From an uncultured Lachnospiraceae bacterium (lineage in GTDB: Bacteria > Bacillota > Clostridia > Lachnospirales > Lachnospiraceae): a DNA stretch of 33,660 nt. The stretch spans positions 1-33,660 of the forward strand of contig CAMOYC010000007.1 of assembly GCA_946629665.1 (NCBI GenBank). The letters run 5' to 3'. The notes beneath the pieces are model-generated. The model had not been told where the DNA came from and ran no database searches. It saw nothing but the letters and a program-made list of their open reading frames with translations. This document shows, piece by piece, positions 7,543 to 15,725 of this stretch. Position 1 is the stretch's first letter. Every line of letters begins with the position of its first letter. The position numbers were made by a program, and so were the translations under genes.

Positions 7543-8301
7543 TTACTCAGCCTGGATCACTTTGATCCCTTGCGCTGTCAATTCCTCTACAATTCCAGGA
7601 TCGATCAGTGAATCGGTGATCACAGTACGAATCTTGTTCTTTAAGTTCAGCGGCACGGCACTGTGTCCGCTGAACTTTTGGCTTTCGGTAAGTACGATCA
7701 CCTGTTCCGCAGCGAGTGCCATATCCCTCACTGCCTGAGCCCTCATCTGGTCCCGGTTGGTAAAACCGGACCGGGCAGAGTAGCCGTCCGTGCCGATGAA
7801 GAAGAGGTCCACACAGAAATTCTCTGCCGTCTGCCGGACCATGGGGCCCACCATAACCTGGCTGTCCCGCTGGTAGTTGCCGCCTAGCAGGACGATGTCA
7901 AAAGAGCATTTTTTACGGATGTAGTCAGCGATAAAGACGCTGTTTGTGATCAGGGTGATATTTCTTTTGCTGGCAGCTAATGCATCTGCCAGGAGAGCGC
8001 AGCAGCTTCCGTTCTCGACCAGGATGGTATCCCCGTCATTCACCAGTTCTGCTGCCCGGGCAGCGATCATTTTTTTCTCTTCATAGTGGTAGGCGATCCT
8101 GCCGGCCAGGTCATCCTGGTTGCCCAGCATGGCATAACCGTGTTCCCGGCGGATGATCCCCCGTTCTTCCAGTTCATCCAGGTCTTTGCGGATAGTGACT
8201 TTGGAAACGCCAAGTGCCTCCGCCAGCCTGGTCACTTCTGTTTTCCCTGAATCGATGATCAGCTCCAGGATCTGACCGGAGCGGTCTTTCTTTACTCTCA
8301 T
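7543..8301 (-). CDS. DeoR/GlpR-family transcriptional regulator
   Basis: The 252-residue protein starts with a DeoR-type winged helix-turn-helix (about residues 5-58; TRLAEALGVSKVTIRKDLDEL). The sugar-phosphate-sensing DeoRC domain fills the rest (about 75-235), with the typical ILVENGSCC and IGTDGYSARSGFT segments. Such proteins usually repress sugar catabolic operons and let go when a phosphorylated sugar binds. The gene is convergent with the aldolase, 24 bases away. The simplest reading is that it controls the GRE-FSA operon and activase through the two 21-bp repeats at 4263 and 4335, with 1-deoxyfructose 6-phosphate or anhydroglucitol 6-phosphate as possible signals. Ribosome binding site GGGTGG. 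The role is inferred from position. Confidence 0.9.
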   Translation of the reverse strand: MRVKKDRSGQILELIIDSGKTEVTRLAEALGVSKVTIRKDLDELEERGIIRREHGYAMLGNQDDLAGRIAYHYEEKKMIAARAAELVNDGDTILVENGSCCALLADALAASKRNITLITNSVFIADYIRKKCSFDIVLLGGNYQRDSQVMVGPMVRQTAENFCVDLFFIGTDGYSARSGFTNRDQMRAQAVRDMALAAEQVIVLTESQKFSGHSAVPLNLKNKIRTVITDSLIDPGIVEELTAQGIKVIQAE

Positions 8302-8335
8302 GATATTCCACCCTTTTAATTTATTTATGATAGTT

Positions 8336-8364
8336 ATAATACCATATTATTATATTTAATTCAA
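8336..8364 (-). promoter_or_regulatory. promoter of the DeoR-family gene
   Basis: On the minus strand TTGAAT (8359-8364) and TATTAT (8336-8341) are 17 bases apart with TGG before the -10. The start would lie near 8329, about 28 bases before the ATG. A CTTTCTTT at 8395-8402 (AAAGAAAG on the minus strand) resembles the core of the 21-bp operator candidates and might allow autoregulation. Confidence 0.6.
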
Positions 8365-8405
8365 TTTTATGAGTTATTAAAGACAGGATTAAATCTTTCT
8401 TTTCC

Positions 8406-8432
8406 TTGCTTTACAAATAATATTTTTATGAT
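8406..8432 (+). promoter_or_regulatory. weak candidate promoter of the ManC-ManA gene
   Basis: TTGCTT (8406-8411) and TATGAT (8427-8432) are 15 bases apart within a very AT-rich divergent region. The spacing is short, and other -10-like hexamers occur nearby, so the exact promoter is uncertain. Confidence 0.3.
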
Positions 8433-8496
8433 TATTATATTTTATAAGAGTTTTTTTAGAAATCTTTATCAATAATGTATTGCGAGGCGTATTATC

Positions 8497-10932
8497 ATGA
8501 AATGTCTAATCTTAGCAGGCGGCAGCGGGGAGAGACTGTGGCCTTTATCCAGAAAGAACTATCCCAAGCAGTTTATCCCGATCCAGAAGAACCATTCCAT
8601 GTTTCAGGAAACGGTTTCCAGGAATCTCCCTTTTTGTGATGAATTTATCATAATAACCAAGGCAGACTACCGCTTTATCGTGGAGGACCAGATGAAGGCC
8701 TTCCAGGGGACACCTTACCGCTGTGTCTACGAGGAGAAGTCCCGGGGGACTCTGAATGCGATCGCCCTTGCCTGCATGAATCTGACACCGTCCGAGTATG
8801 TATTTGTGGTGGTTTCCGATCATGTGATCTACTCCCGCCCGGAGAGCGGCAGCGGGGAGAAGGATTACAAGGATTCCGTTATGCAGGCCAAGGAATATGC
8901 GAGAGAAGGGTTCATTTCTTTATTTACGGTCAGAGAACATCACATGAATCCTCGCTTCGGCTACATCAGAAATCTGGCGGCAGACGGCAGGGTCGGAGAA
9001 TTTATAGAAAAGCCCCAGGGCTCTGTCCTGGCATCCTTTGATCTGAACCAGGAAGCGGTCTATCGGAACTTGGGAATGCTCCTGTTCCGGGCGGATGTAT
9101 TCCTGAATGAACTGAGCAAGCTGGAGCCGAACCATTATCAGAAGCTCAAAAAGACATTTTCTTTGAGAAACAGCAGCAACGAAAACCTTCGATATGAGAT
9201 CGAGGGGTCCGAGAAGACCTACGATCTCTGGGAGAGCCGCACCTACTACAATGATGCGGGAAGTTATGATTACTATTCTGCCGAGAGTGAGGCAGACCTT
9301 TCCGAACTGATTATAGCAAAGGCGCTCCTGGAGAGGACAGATAAGCTGAAAGCAGTGAAAGGTGTGTTCCTCTGGAGCCAGATCGACAGCCTGGAAGATC
9401 TGGAGAAGACAGACTACACCCTGGAGGGCAAGGTTGTCACAGAAGACTGTTACGACAGTGTGGTGATCAACCACCAGCAGGACCGGACGGTTGTGGTGAA
9501 CGGCCTGGATAACATCATTGTGGCGAACACACCGGATGCAGTCTACATCAGCCGCAAGGGGAGAGCTTCCGAGATCCGTCAGATCATGGAAGATCACCCT
9601 GAATTGCAGGCCGATTCCGAGCAGGGAACGATGTTCTACCGGCCCTGGGGCCATTATGAGGAGCTCGCTTCCGAGGAAAGCTACCGGATCCGCCGTGTTT
9701 TTCTTCCTGCGGACAAGCTGATCCCGGCCCATCGCCACGAGAACAGGAATGAGAATATCACGATCGTACATGGTCAGGCTAAGATCACGAAAAACGGGGA
9801 GAGCCGGATCTACAATGTGAAGGATAACGTGGATCTGCCGGCCGGCACAGAGCACCAGATCGAGAATGCCGGGGAGGAGGTCCTGGTCTTCGTGGAGACG
9901 GCGGTCGGCGAGATCGGCCACGGCAAGGACCTGATCCTCAAAGGAAAAGAAAATGAGCAGGCCGACAGCAAAGACCTGATCCCTGAGGCTCTGGTGAAGC
10001 TGAGCCCGGCCTTCAAGGATTATCTGTGGGGCGGCACGAAGCTCAGAGATATCTACGGGATGAAATGTGATTATGATATCATTGCGGAGGGCTGGATGAT
10101 GTCCGCCCATCCTGCGGGAGAGTCCATCCTGGACAGCGGCCGTTACAAGGGCATGCATTTCGGCAACTATGTAAAGGGGATCGGCCGGGAGGCTCTGGGC
10201 TGGAAGTGCAGTCCGCTGCAGAATTTCCCGATCATGGTGAAGTTTATCGATGCCAAGCAGAGTCTGTCCGTCCAGGTCCATCCGAATGACGATTACGCCC
10301 TGGAGCATGAGAATGAGTACGGTAAGAACGAGATGTGGTATGTCATGGCGGCCGAGCCCGGAGCCGGCCTCTATGTCGGATTCAACCGGGATGTATCCAG
10401 GGAGGAAGTGGCCAGAAGAGTGGAAGACAATACCATCCTCGAGGTGCTGAATTTCTATGAGACCAAGCCCGGGGACGTCTATTATATCCCGGCGGGGACC
10501 GTTCACGCGATCGGCGCCGGCAACCTGATCTGTGAGATCCAGCAGTCCAGTAACTGCACCTACCGTCTTTACGATTATGACCGCCGCGATAAATTTGGCA
10601 ATGCCCGGGAGCTGCATCTGGACAAGGCGCTGGATGTATTGAATTTCCATAAGTTTGAACCGGAAGCCCTGGAGTCCGAACAGGACAGCGCAGGCACAGT
10701 GATCACCAGGTGTAAGTACTTTGAATCGACGGTATACGATGTGCAGGGCCAGGCCAGGATCCCGGTCAGCAGCAGTAATTTTGCTTCGATCATCTGTATG
10801 CAGGGCCAGGGAATCTTACGCTGTAACGGGGAGGAGCTGGCAGTTCAGGCAGGCGAGAGTATCTTTGTTCCGGCAATCGACAGTATCGTGGATGCAGAAG
10901 GACAGATGACCCTGATTCTCAGTCACGTGTGA
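8497..10932 (+). CDS. mannose-1-phosphate guanylyltransferase / mannose-6-phosphate isomerase fusion
   Basis: The 811-residue protein joins three parts. Residues 1-360 are a GDP-mannose pyrophosphorylase with the signature LAGGSGERLWPLSR and NYPKQF. Residues about 375-480 are the cupin that in ManC-type enzymes is a type II mannose-6-phosphate isomerase. Residues about 500-811 are a class I (ManA) isomerase with zinc motifs SVQVHPND (near 590), KNEMW (near 609) and AGTVHAIGAGN (near 666). In the middle cupin the usual QxHxHRxEHW is altered: HRHENRNEN stands there, so the first isomerase site is probably weak or dead and the appended ManA may supply the activity. A linker of charged residues (KGKENEQADSKD) joins them. 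Together it would turn fructose 6-phosphate-derived mannose 6-phosphate into GDP-mannose, with phosphomannomutase still needed. Weak ribosome binding site GAGGCG. Confidence 0.93.
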   Translation: MKCLILAGGSGERLWPLSRKNYPKQFIPIQKNHSMFQETVSRNLPFCDEFIIITKADYRFIVEDQMKAFQGTPYRCVYEEKSRGTLNAIALACMNLTPSEYVFVVVSDHVIYSRPESGSGEKDYKDSVMQAKEYAREGFISLFTVREHHMNPRFGYIRNLAADGRVGEFIEKPQGSVLASFDLNQEAVYRNLGMLLFRADVFLNELSKLEPNHYQKLKKTFSLRNSSNENLRYEIEGSEKTYDLWESRTYYNDAGSYDYYSAESEADLSELIIAKALLERTDKLKAVKGVFLWSQIDSLEDLEKTDYTLEGKVVTEDCYDSVVINHQQDRTVVVNGLDNIIVANTPDAVYISRKGRASEIRQIMEDHPELQADSEQGTMFYRPWGHYEELASEESYRIRRVFLPADKLIPAHRHENRNENITIVHGQAKITKNGESRIYNVKDNVDLPAGTEHQIENAGEEVLVFVETAVGEIGHGKDLILKGKENEQADSKDLIPEALVKLSPAFKDYLWGGTKLRDIYGMKCDYDIIAEGWMMSAHPAGESILDSGRYKGMHFGNYVKGIGREALGWKCSPLQNFPIMVKFIDAKQSLSVQVHPNDDYALEHENEYGKNEMWYVMAAEPGAGLYVGFNRDVSREEVARRVEDNTILEVLNFYETKPGDVYYIPAGTVHAIGAGNLICEIQQSSNCTYRLYDYDRRDKFGNARELHLDKALDVLNFHKFEPEALESEQDSAGTVITRCKYFESTVYDVQGQARIPVSSSNFASIICMQGQGILRCNGEELAVQAGESIFVPAIDSIVDAEGQMTLILSHV

Positions 10933-10975
10933 TAGAAAACGTATGTTATTTTTTTATCAAAAATGCTTTCCTTTT

Positions 10976-11006
10976 TTGAGGATACATGATATCATGATGG
11001 CATAAC
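10976..11006 (+). promoter_or_regulatory. candidate promoter of the thiolase gene with a palindrome in the spacer
   Basis: TTGAGG (10976-10981) and CATAAC (11001-11006) are 19 bases apart and TGG precedes the -10-like box. A perfect 12-bp palindrome, CATGATATCATG, fills 10985-10996 inside the spacer, where a repressor could act. The -10 is poor, so the promoter itself is uncertain; the palindrome is plain in the sequence. Confidence 0.35.
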
Positions 11007-11077
11007 CAAAGTGGATACTATTATTGGCCCGGGATTCCGGATTTCGGGGCGATGAAAAATGCAAAGGAGTGTAAATT

Positions 11078-12301
11078 ATGCAGACAAAAGATGTTGTAAT
11101 CGTAAGTGCATGTCGTACCGCTATCGGTAAGTTCTTAGGAGAGTTTAAGAACGTTTCCGCAAGAGATCTGGCTATTGCAGTTGGTAAGGAAGCGATCAGC
11201 CGTGCCGGCATCGAGCCTAAGGATGTTGACGAGATCGTTATGGGCCAGGTTTATACCTCTATGCAGGGTTCCCTTCCTGCACGTCAGGTATCCCAGCGCA
11301 TCGGTATGTCCATCGAGTCCAACGCAGTGAACGTAAACCAGAACTGTGCTTCCGGTATGCGTGCATTAGAGATTGCCTGTGACGATATCCAGCTGGGCAA
11401 GACGGAGATCGGCCTTGTTGTTGGTGTTGACAACATGACACAGGTTCCTTTCCTTCTTCCGAAGGGACGTATGGGATATCGTATGGGTTCCATCCCGAAT
11501 CAGGGCGGCGCTGAGTTATACGACGCACTGCTTCATGATGCACTTTATGATGAGCTGTCCGGCGGACACATGGGCGTAACCGCAGATAATGTAGCTAAGC
11601 TTTACAATATCACCCGCGAAGAGTGTGACGAGCTGGCAGTTATGAGCCACGAGCGTGCATGCAAGGCAACAGAAGAGGGCAAGTTCAAAGAGGAAATGAT
11701 CGACATCGTTGAGCATACCAGAAAAGGCGATAAGATCCATAATACAGACGAGCATAAGATCGAGGGCTGCACTATGGAGTCCATCTCCAGATTAAGACCT
11801 GTATTCACAAAGGACGGCGTTACCACAGCAGCGAATGCTTCCGGTATCAACGACGCAGCTGCAGCAGTTGTCGTTATGTCCGTGGACAAGGCAAAAGAAC
11901 TGGGAATCGAGCCTATGGCTAAGATGATGGCTATCTGCGGCAAGGGCGTTGACGCCAGCGTTATGGGCCTTGGACCGGCAGTTGCAATTCCTAAGTGCTT
12001 AGACGCAGCAGGCGTTAAGTTTGAAGATGTTGACTACTGGGAAGTAAACGAAGCTTTCGCAGCTCAGTTCATCGGCGTAGAGCGCAAGTTAAAAGAAGAT
12101 TACGGATACATTGTTGACCGTAACAAGACCAACATCAACGGTTCCGGAATCTCCTTAGGACACCCGGTTGGATGTTCTGCACTTCGTATCATCGTAACCA
12201 TGTTATATGAGATGAAGCGTCAGGATGCTAAGATCGGCTGCGCATCCCTCTGTGTAGGCGGTGGCCCGGCTATGGCATCCCTGTGGACCCGCGAGATCTA
12301 A
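11078..12301 (+). CDS. acetyl-CoA acetyltransferase (thiolase)
   Basis: The 407-residue protein is a thiolase that joins two acetyl-CoA to acetoacetyl-CoA or does the reverse. The acyl-accepting cysteine is Cys90 in NQNCASGM. The histidine is His362 in GISLGHPVGCSALR, and the second cysteine is Cys392 in CVGGGPA. NEAFAAQ is present. The last motifs differ from the common GHPIGASGAR and CIGGGQG, pointing to a distinct thiolase subgroup. Codon use is striking: many GTT, CGT, GGT and TCC codons, unlike the neighbours, which suggests very high expression. AAAGGAG lies eight bases before the ATG and a strong terminator follows, so the gene is probably monocistronic. In butyrate-forming anaerobes this step starts the acetyl-CoA to butyryl-CoA route; no other gene of that route is nearby. 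Confidence 0.94.
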   Translation: MQTKDVVIVSACRTAIGKFLGEFKNVSARDLAIAVGKEAISRAGIEPKDVDEIVMGQVYTSMQGSLPARQVSQRIGMSIESNAVNVNQNCASGMRALEIACDDIQLGKTEIGLVVGVDNMTQVPFLLPKGRMGYRMGSIPNQGGAELYDALLHDALYDELSGGHMGVTADNVAKLYNITREECDELAVMSHERACKATEEGKFKEEMIDIVEHTRKGDKIHNTDEHKIEGCTMESISRLRPVFTKDGVTTAANASGINDAAAAVVVMSVDKAKELGIEPMAKMMAICGKGVDASVMGLGPAVAIPKCLDAAGVKFEDVDYWEVNEAFAAQFIGVERKLKEDYGYIVDRNKTNINGSGISLGHPVGCSALRIIVTMLYEMKRQDAKIGCASLCVGGGPAMASLWTREI

Positions 12302-12352
12302 TCCCACGATCCACACTGCTGTTTCATTAAAGTTTGATCATAGTTTTTTCAG

Positions 12353-12385
12353 GGAACTTCGGCCCGGGCCGGAGTTCCTTTTTTG
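12353..12385 (+). terminator. rho-independent terminator after the thiolase gene
   Basis: An 11-bp stem (12353-12363 with 12368-12378, one G-T pair) and a four-base loop are followed by six T. It overlaps the upstream extension of the next reading frame, which supports a later start for that gene. Confidence 0.88.
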
Positions 12386-12442
12386 TTGCCCCGCGGCATG
12401 CAATATGATAAAATTAAGACAGGAAAAAGCGGAGGTAGGAAT

Positions 12443-13930
12443 ATGATCAGTGATAAGCTTTTACAAGCAAGAATCTATGAGAAGAATAATGAGAGTTCCG
12501 CGGAGAGCCGTCCACGTTTTCACTTTACTCCGAGAACCGGATGGATGAATGATCCCAACGGTTTCTCCTATTATGACGGGGCTTACCATCTGTTCTACCA
12601 GTACTACCCTTATGATACCAAGTGGGGGCCGATGCACTGGGGCCATGCCAGGTCGGAGGACCTTGTCCACTGGGAGTACCTTCCTGCAGCTTTAGCACCG
12701 GACCGGTCTTATGATGCGGAGGGCTGCTGGTCAGGCAGTGCAGTGACTTTGCCGGACGGAAGACAGCTTCTGGTCTACACCGGCAGGCTGGTGACGGAGA
12801 ACAGGGAAGAAGGTATTTTCCAGGTCCAGTGTCTGGCTGTGGGAGATGGACTGGATTATGAGAAATATGAGGGCAATCCGGTGATCACAGGTGCTGATCT
12901 TCCGGCCGGGGCCAGCGTCCGGGATTTCCGTGACCCCAAGGTCTGGCTGGATGAGACCACGGGCTGTTACCTGATGGCAGTCGGAAGCCGGGCTGCCGAT
13001 GGGAGTGGCCAGATCCTCCTTTTCCGGAGCCGGGATGGTTTTTCCTGGACTTATGTTAAGGTGCTGGAGGCCTGTCACGGACAGTATGGCCATATGTGGG
13101 AGTGCCCTGATTTTACGGTGTTCGGAGATAAGGGCCTGCTCATGGTGTCCCCTCAGGATATGATAAGAGAAGGCGAGTTCCAGAACGCCCATGGAAATAT
13201 GTACCTGGCCGGCAGCTATGATAAGGAGACCTGTACCTTTTCCAGAGAAGAGGTCCATGCGATCGATCATGGCTATGATTTCTATGCCACCCAGACGCTC
13301 ATTGCCCCGGATGGACGACGGATCATGATTGCCTGGATGCAGGCCTGGGAGAATGCCCATGAGCATCCTTTCCCTCAGGACTGGGCAGGTATGATGACCG
13401 TTCCCCGGGAGCTGACCCTCAAGGGAAATCGTCTGATCCAGAACCCCATCAGAGAGATTGAAAAACTTAGATCTGATAAGGTTGCCTACCATAACCTCAC
13501 GCTGAATGGAAGGATCAAACTGGCAGGGATCAGCGGCAGGTGCCTTGACATGACTGTGGATGTCAAACCTGTCTCCCCGGAAGATCATTATGAATATTTT
13601 GAGATCCGACTGGCAGAGGGCGAGGTCCGGGGCCGGTACTATACATCTGTGCTGCGCTATGAACCGGCAGCAGGCTTGGTTACCTTTGACCGGGCCGTCT
13701 CCGGATATGCAGGGGACTGTCTGCCTGCAAGAAAGCTGAAACTGGATGAGGACAGGGACGGAGTGATCCGTTTCCGTATCCTGCTGGATAAATATTCTGC
13801 AGAGATCTTTGTCAACGACGGGGAGTATGTGCTGTCCTCCGTGCTGGAGACATCCCAGGCGGCGAGGGGCATTTCTTTCATCTCCCAGGGCGACTGTCGG
13901 ATCGATATTGAAAAATATGATATGTTTTAA
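12443..13930 (+). CDS. GH32 beta-fructofuranosidase (sucrose-6-phosphate hydrolase / invertase type)
   Basis: From ATG 12443 the protein has 495 residues. The five-bladed propeller motifs of GH32 are clear: WMNDPNG with nucleophile Asp37, FRDPK with the transition-state aspartate Asp164, and WECPDF with acid/base Glu220. A C-terminal beta-sandwich domain follows (about 345-495). There is no signal peptide, so it acts in the cytosol on imported sucrose, sucrose 6-phosphate or short fructans. The open frame begins at 12383, but GGAGG at 12431-12435 and the preceding terminator select 12443. No sucrose PTS, fructokinase or LacI gene is adjacent, so sucrose-6-phosphate as substrate is not supported by context. 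A gene of this kind alone between a thiolase and an aldo/keto reductase is unremarkable. Confidence 0.93.
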   Translation: MISDKLLQARIYEKNNESSAESRPRFHFTPRTGWMNDPNGFSYYDGAYHLFYQYYPYDTKWGPMHWGHARSEDLVHWEYLPAALAPDRSYDAEGCWSGSAVTLPDGRQLLVYTGRLVTENREEGIFQVQCLAVGDGLDYEKYEGNPVITGADLPAGASVRDFRDPKVWLDETTGCYLMAVGSRAADGSGQILLFRSRDGFSWTYVKVLEACHGQYGHMWECPDFTVFGDKGLLMVSPQDMIREGEFQNAHGNMYLAGSYDKETCTFSREEVHAIDHGYDFYATQTLIAPDGRRIMIAWMQAWENAHEHPFPQDWAGMMTVPRELTLKGNRLIQNPIREIEKLRSDKVAYHNLTLNGRIKLAGISGRCLDMTVDVKPVSPEDHYEYFEIRLAEGEVRGRYYTSVLRYEPAAGLVTFDRAVSGYAGDCLPARKLKLDEDRDGVIRFRILLDKYSAEIFVNDGEYVLSSVLETSQAARGISFISQGDCRIDIEKYDMF

Positions 13931-13935
13931 CATGG

Positions 13936-13964
13936 AGGCCCTATCTGCCTGACGCAGGGGGCCT
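13936..13964 (+). terminator. possible hairpin terminator after GH32
   Basis: AGGCCC pairs with GGGCCT around an inner CTGC/GCAG helix. The following sequence (TATCTTATAG) is only weakly T-rich, so it may be a partial terminator or simply an intercistronic hairpin. Confidence 0.4.
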
Positions 13965-13985
13965 TATCTTATAGAGGAGTGGAAT

Positions 13986-15164
13986 ATGAAGTACAGAAAA
14001 GATCGCCACGGCAATGATATCTCCGTTCTGGGGTTTGGCTGCATGCGCTTCCAGCAGTCAGGCGGGAAGATCAACATGGAGAAGACCGAGAAGCAGATCA
14101 TGAGGGCTTACCGGGCCGGTGTGAACTATTATGACACCGCCTATGTATACGGGGGGAGCGAGGCTGCTCTAGGAGAGATCCTGGAGAAGAACGGAATCCG
14201 TGACAAGGTGTATATAGCCACCAAATTGCCTCACTATATGATCCGCAAAAGAGACAGTCTGGAAAAATATTTTCAGGAACAGTTAAAACGGCTGCGCACG
14301 GATCACATCGATTACTACCTGATGCATATGCTGACCGATGTGGCTACCTGGGAAAGACTGAAAGACCTGGGTATCCTGGAATGGCTGGAGATGAAAAAAA
14401 GCAGAGGCCAGATCCGTCAGGTCGGTTTCTCCTACCATGGAAATTCTGATATGTTCTGCAGTCTGATCGATGCCTACGACTGGGATTTCTGCCAGATCCA
14501 GTATAATTATCTGGATGAGCATTCCCAGGCCGGCCGGGTCGGACTTCAGTATGCCAATAAAAAGGGATTGCCTGTGATCATTATGGAACCGCTCCGGGGC
14601 GGTAAGCTTGCGGGCGGTCTTCCGGAGGAGGCTGTGAGACTGATCCGGGAGCATGATCCTGTCGCTACCCCGGCCCAGCTGGCCTTCCGCTGGCTCTGGG
14701 ACCAGCCGGAGGTAACCTGTGTTCTTTCCGGTATGAATACACAGAAAATGGTCTGGGAGAATGTAAAGACTGCTTCTGCCAGTCAGGTTGGAGATCTGAC
14801 GGAGGAAGAGCGGGAGATCATCAGGCAGGTGGTCGGGATGATCAATGCAAAGATGAAGGTGGGATGTACCGGCTGCAGATACTGCATGCCCTGCCCGCAG
14901 AATGTGGACATACCCGGAACCTTTGCGGCTTATAACAGAAGATATTCTGACGGCTATGTCAAAGCGGTTTCCGAATATTTCATGTGTACGGCTCTCCGCC
15001 GGGAGCCGTCCTCCGCGTCCAATTGTATCGGATGCGGCAAGTGTGAGATGCACTGCCCCCAGCACATAGAGATCAGAAAAGAATTAAAGAATGCAGCGAA
15101 AGTGCTTGAGAATCCCCTCTACAAGGTCGGGAAGAGAGCAGTGAAACTGCTGAAACTGTACTAG
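13986..15164 (+). CDS. aldo/keto reductase with C-terminal 2x[4Fe-4S] ferredoxin domain
   Basis: The 392-residue protein has an aldo/keto reductase barrel (1-280) with the full catalytic tetrad Asp50, Tyr55, Lys80 and His114. A C-terminal ferredoxin-like domain carries two cluster motifs: C294-x2-C297-x2-C300-x2-C303 and C347-x2-C350-x2-C353-x3-C357. This architecture is frequent in anaerobic Clostridia and Bacteroides. It probably couples NAD(P)H-linked carbonyl reduction to low-potential electron carriers, but the substrates are unknown. The ATG at 13986 is preceded by GAGGAG. The macro-domain gene starts 26 bases after its stop, so the two are likely co-transcribed. The cysteine spacing shows both clusters are intact. 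Confidence 0.9.
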   Translation: MKYRKDRHGNDISVLGFGCMRFQQSGGKINMEKTEKQIMRAYRAGVNYYDTAYVYGGSEAALGEILEKNGIRDKVYIATKLPHYMIRKRDSLEKYFQEQLKRLRTDHIDYYLMHMLTDVATWERLKDLGILEWLEMKKSRGQIRQVGFSYHGNSDMFCSLIDAYDWDFCQIQYNYLDEHSQAGRVGLQYANKKGLPVIIMEPLRGGKLAGGLPEEAVRLIREHDPVATPAQLAFRWLWDQPEVTCVLSGMNTQKMVWENVKTASASQVGDLTEEEREIIRQVVGMINAKMKVGCTGCRYCMPCPQNVDIPGTFAAYNRRYSDGYVKAVSEYFMCTALRREPSSASNCIGCGKCEMHCPQHIEIRKELKNAAKVLENPLYKVGKRAVKLLKLY

Positions 15165-15190
15165 AGCCTGATTTGGAGAGGAGTGATACT

Positions 15191-15718
15191 ATGGCAGAAT
15201 TAACATTTATGGACGGAAAGATTGTCCTTATGAAGGGTGATATCACGGAACTGGACTGTGACTGCATCGTAAACGCGGCAAACAAGTCCCTTTTAGGAGG
15301 TGGCGGCGTGGATGGCGCAATCCACCGGGCTGCAGGCCCGCAGCTGCTGGAGGCCTGCAAAAAGCTGAACGGATGTCCGACCGGGGAAGCAAAGATCACA
15401 CCCGGCTTTAATCTTCCTGCCCGCTATGTAATCCACACGGTGGGACCGGTATTTTCCGGCAAAGGCCAGGACCCGATCGACCTGGCCAATTGCTACTGGA
15501 ATTCTCTTGAAGCAGCTAAAGGTCATGAAGCGAAAAGTATTGCTTTTCCCTGTATCTCAACCGGCGTCTACGGGTATCCCCACAGACAGGCAGCTATGGT
15601 CGCAGTTACCACTGTGAAAAGATGGCTGGAAGAAAATGATGACTATGAGATCAAAGTGATCTTCTGTGCATTTGACCAGCGTAATTTCCGTTGCCTGAAG
15701 ATGGAATTGGAAGGATAA
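15191..15718 (+). CDS. macro-domain protein (ADP-ribose / O-acetyl-ADP-ribose hydrolase type)
   Basis: The 175-residue protein is one macro domain of the MacroD/YmdB class. It has the GDIT segment, the VNAANKSLLGGGGVDGAIHRAAG ligand-binding stretch, HTVGP, and the diphosphate loop FPCISTGVYGYP. Such proteins remove ADP-ribose from acidic residues or deacetylate O-acetyl-ADP-ribose made by sirtuins. The frame can be extended to a TTG at 15173, but GGAGAGGAG at 15175-15183 sits seven bases before ATG 15191, so this start is chosen. It follows the aldo/keto reductase and ends seven bases from the convergent secreted-protein gene without a clear terminator between. Confidence 0.92.
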   Translation: MAELTFMDGKIVLMKGDITELDCDCIVNAANKSLLGGGGVDGAIHRAAGPQLLEACKKLNGCPTGEAKITPGFNLPARYVIHTVGPVFSGKGQDPIDLANCYWNSLEAAKGHEAKSIAFPCISTGVYGYPHRQAAMVAVTTVKRWLEENDDYEIKVIFCAFDQRNFRCLKMELEG

Positions 15719-15725
15719 AATCCGG

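Noticed and set aside
7519-7560. Hairpin between the aldolase and DeoR genes
   Set aside because: AGGCTGA/TCAGCCT and CTGAG/CTCAG can pair, but they compete, overlap the DeoR stop codon, and no T tract follows on the plus strand.
8920-10650. 576-residue open frame on the minus strand
   Set aside because: It lies wholly opposite the ManC-ManA fusion, whose motifs are unmistakable, and its translation shows no known motif. GC-rich codons leave the antisense frame open by chance.
12383-12442. 20-codon upstream extension of the GH32 protein
   Set aside because: It overlaps the thiolase terminator and lacks a ribosome binding site. GGAGG fits ATG 12443.
12731-13933. 400-residue open frame on the minus strand
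   Set aside because: It is antisense to the GH32 gene with its three catalytic motifs, and has no motif of its own.
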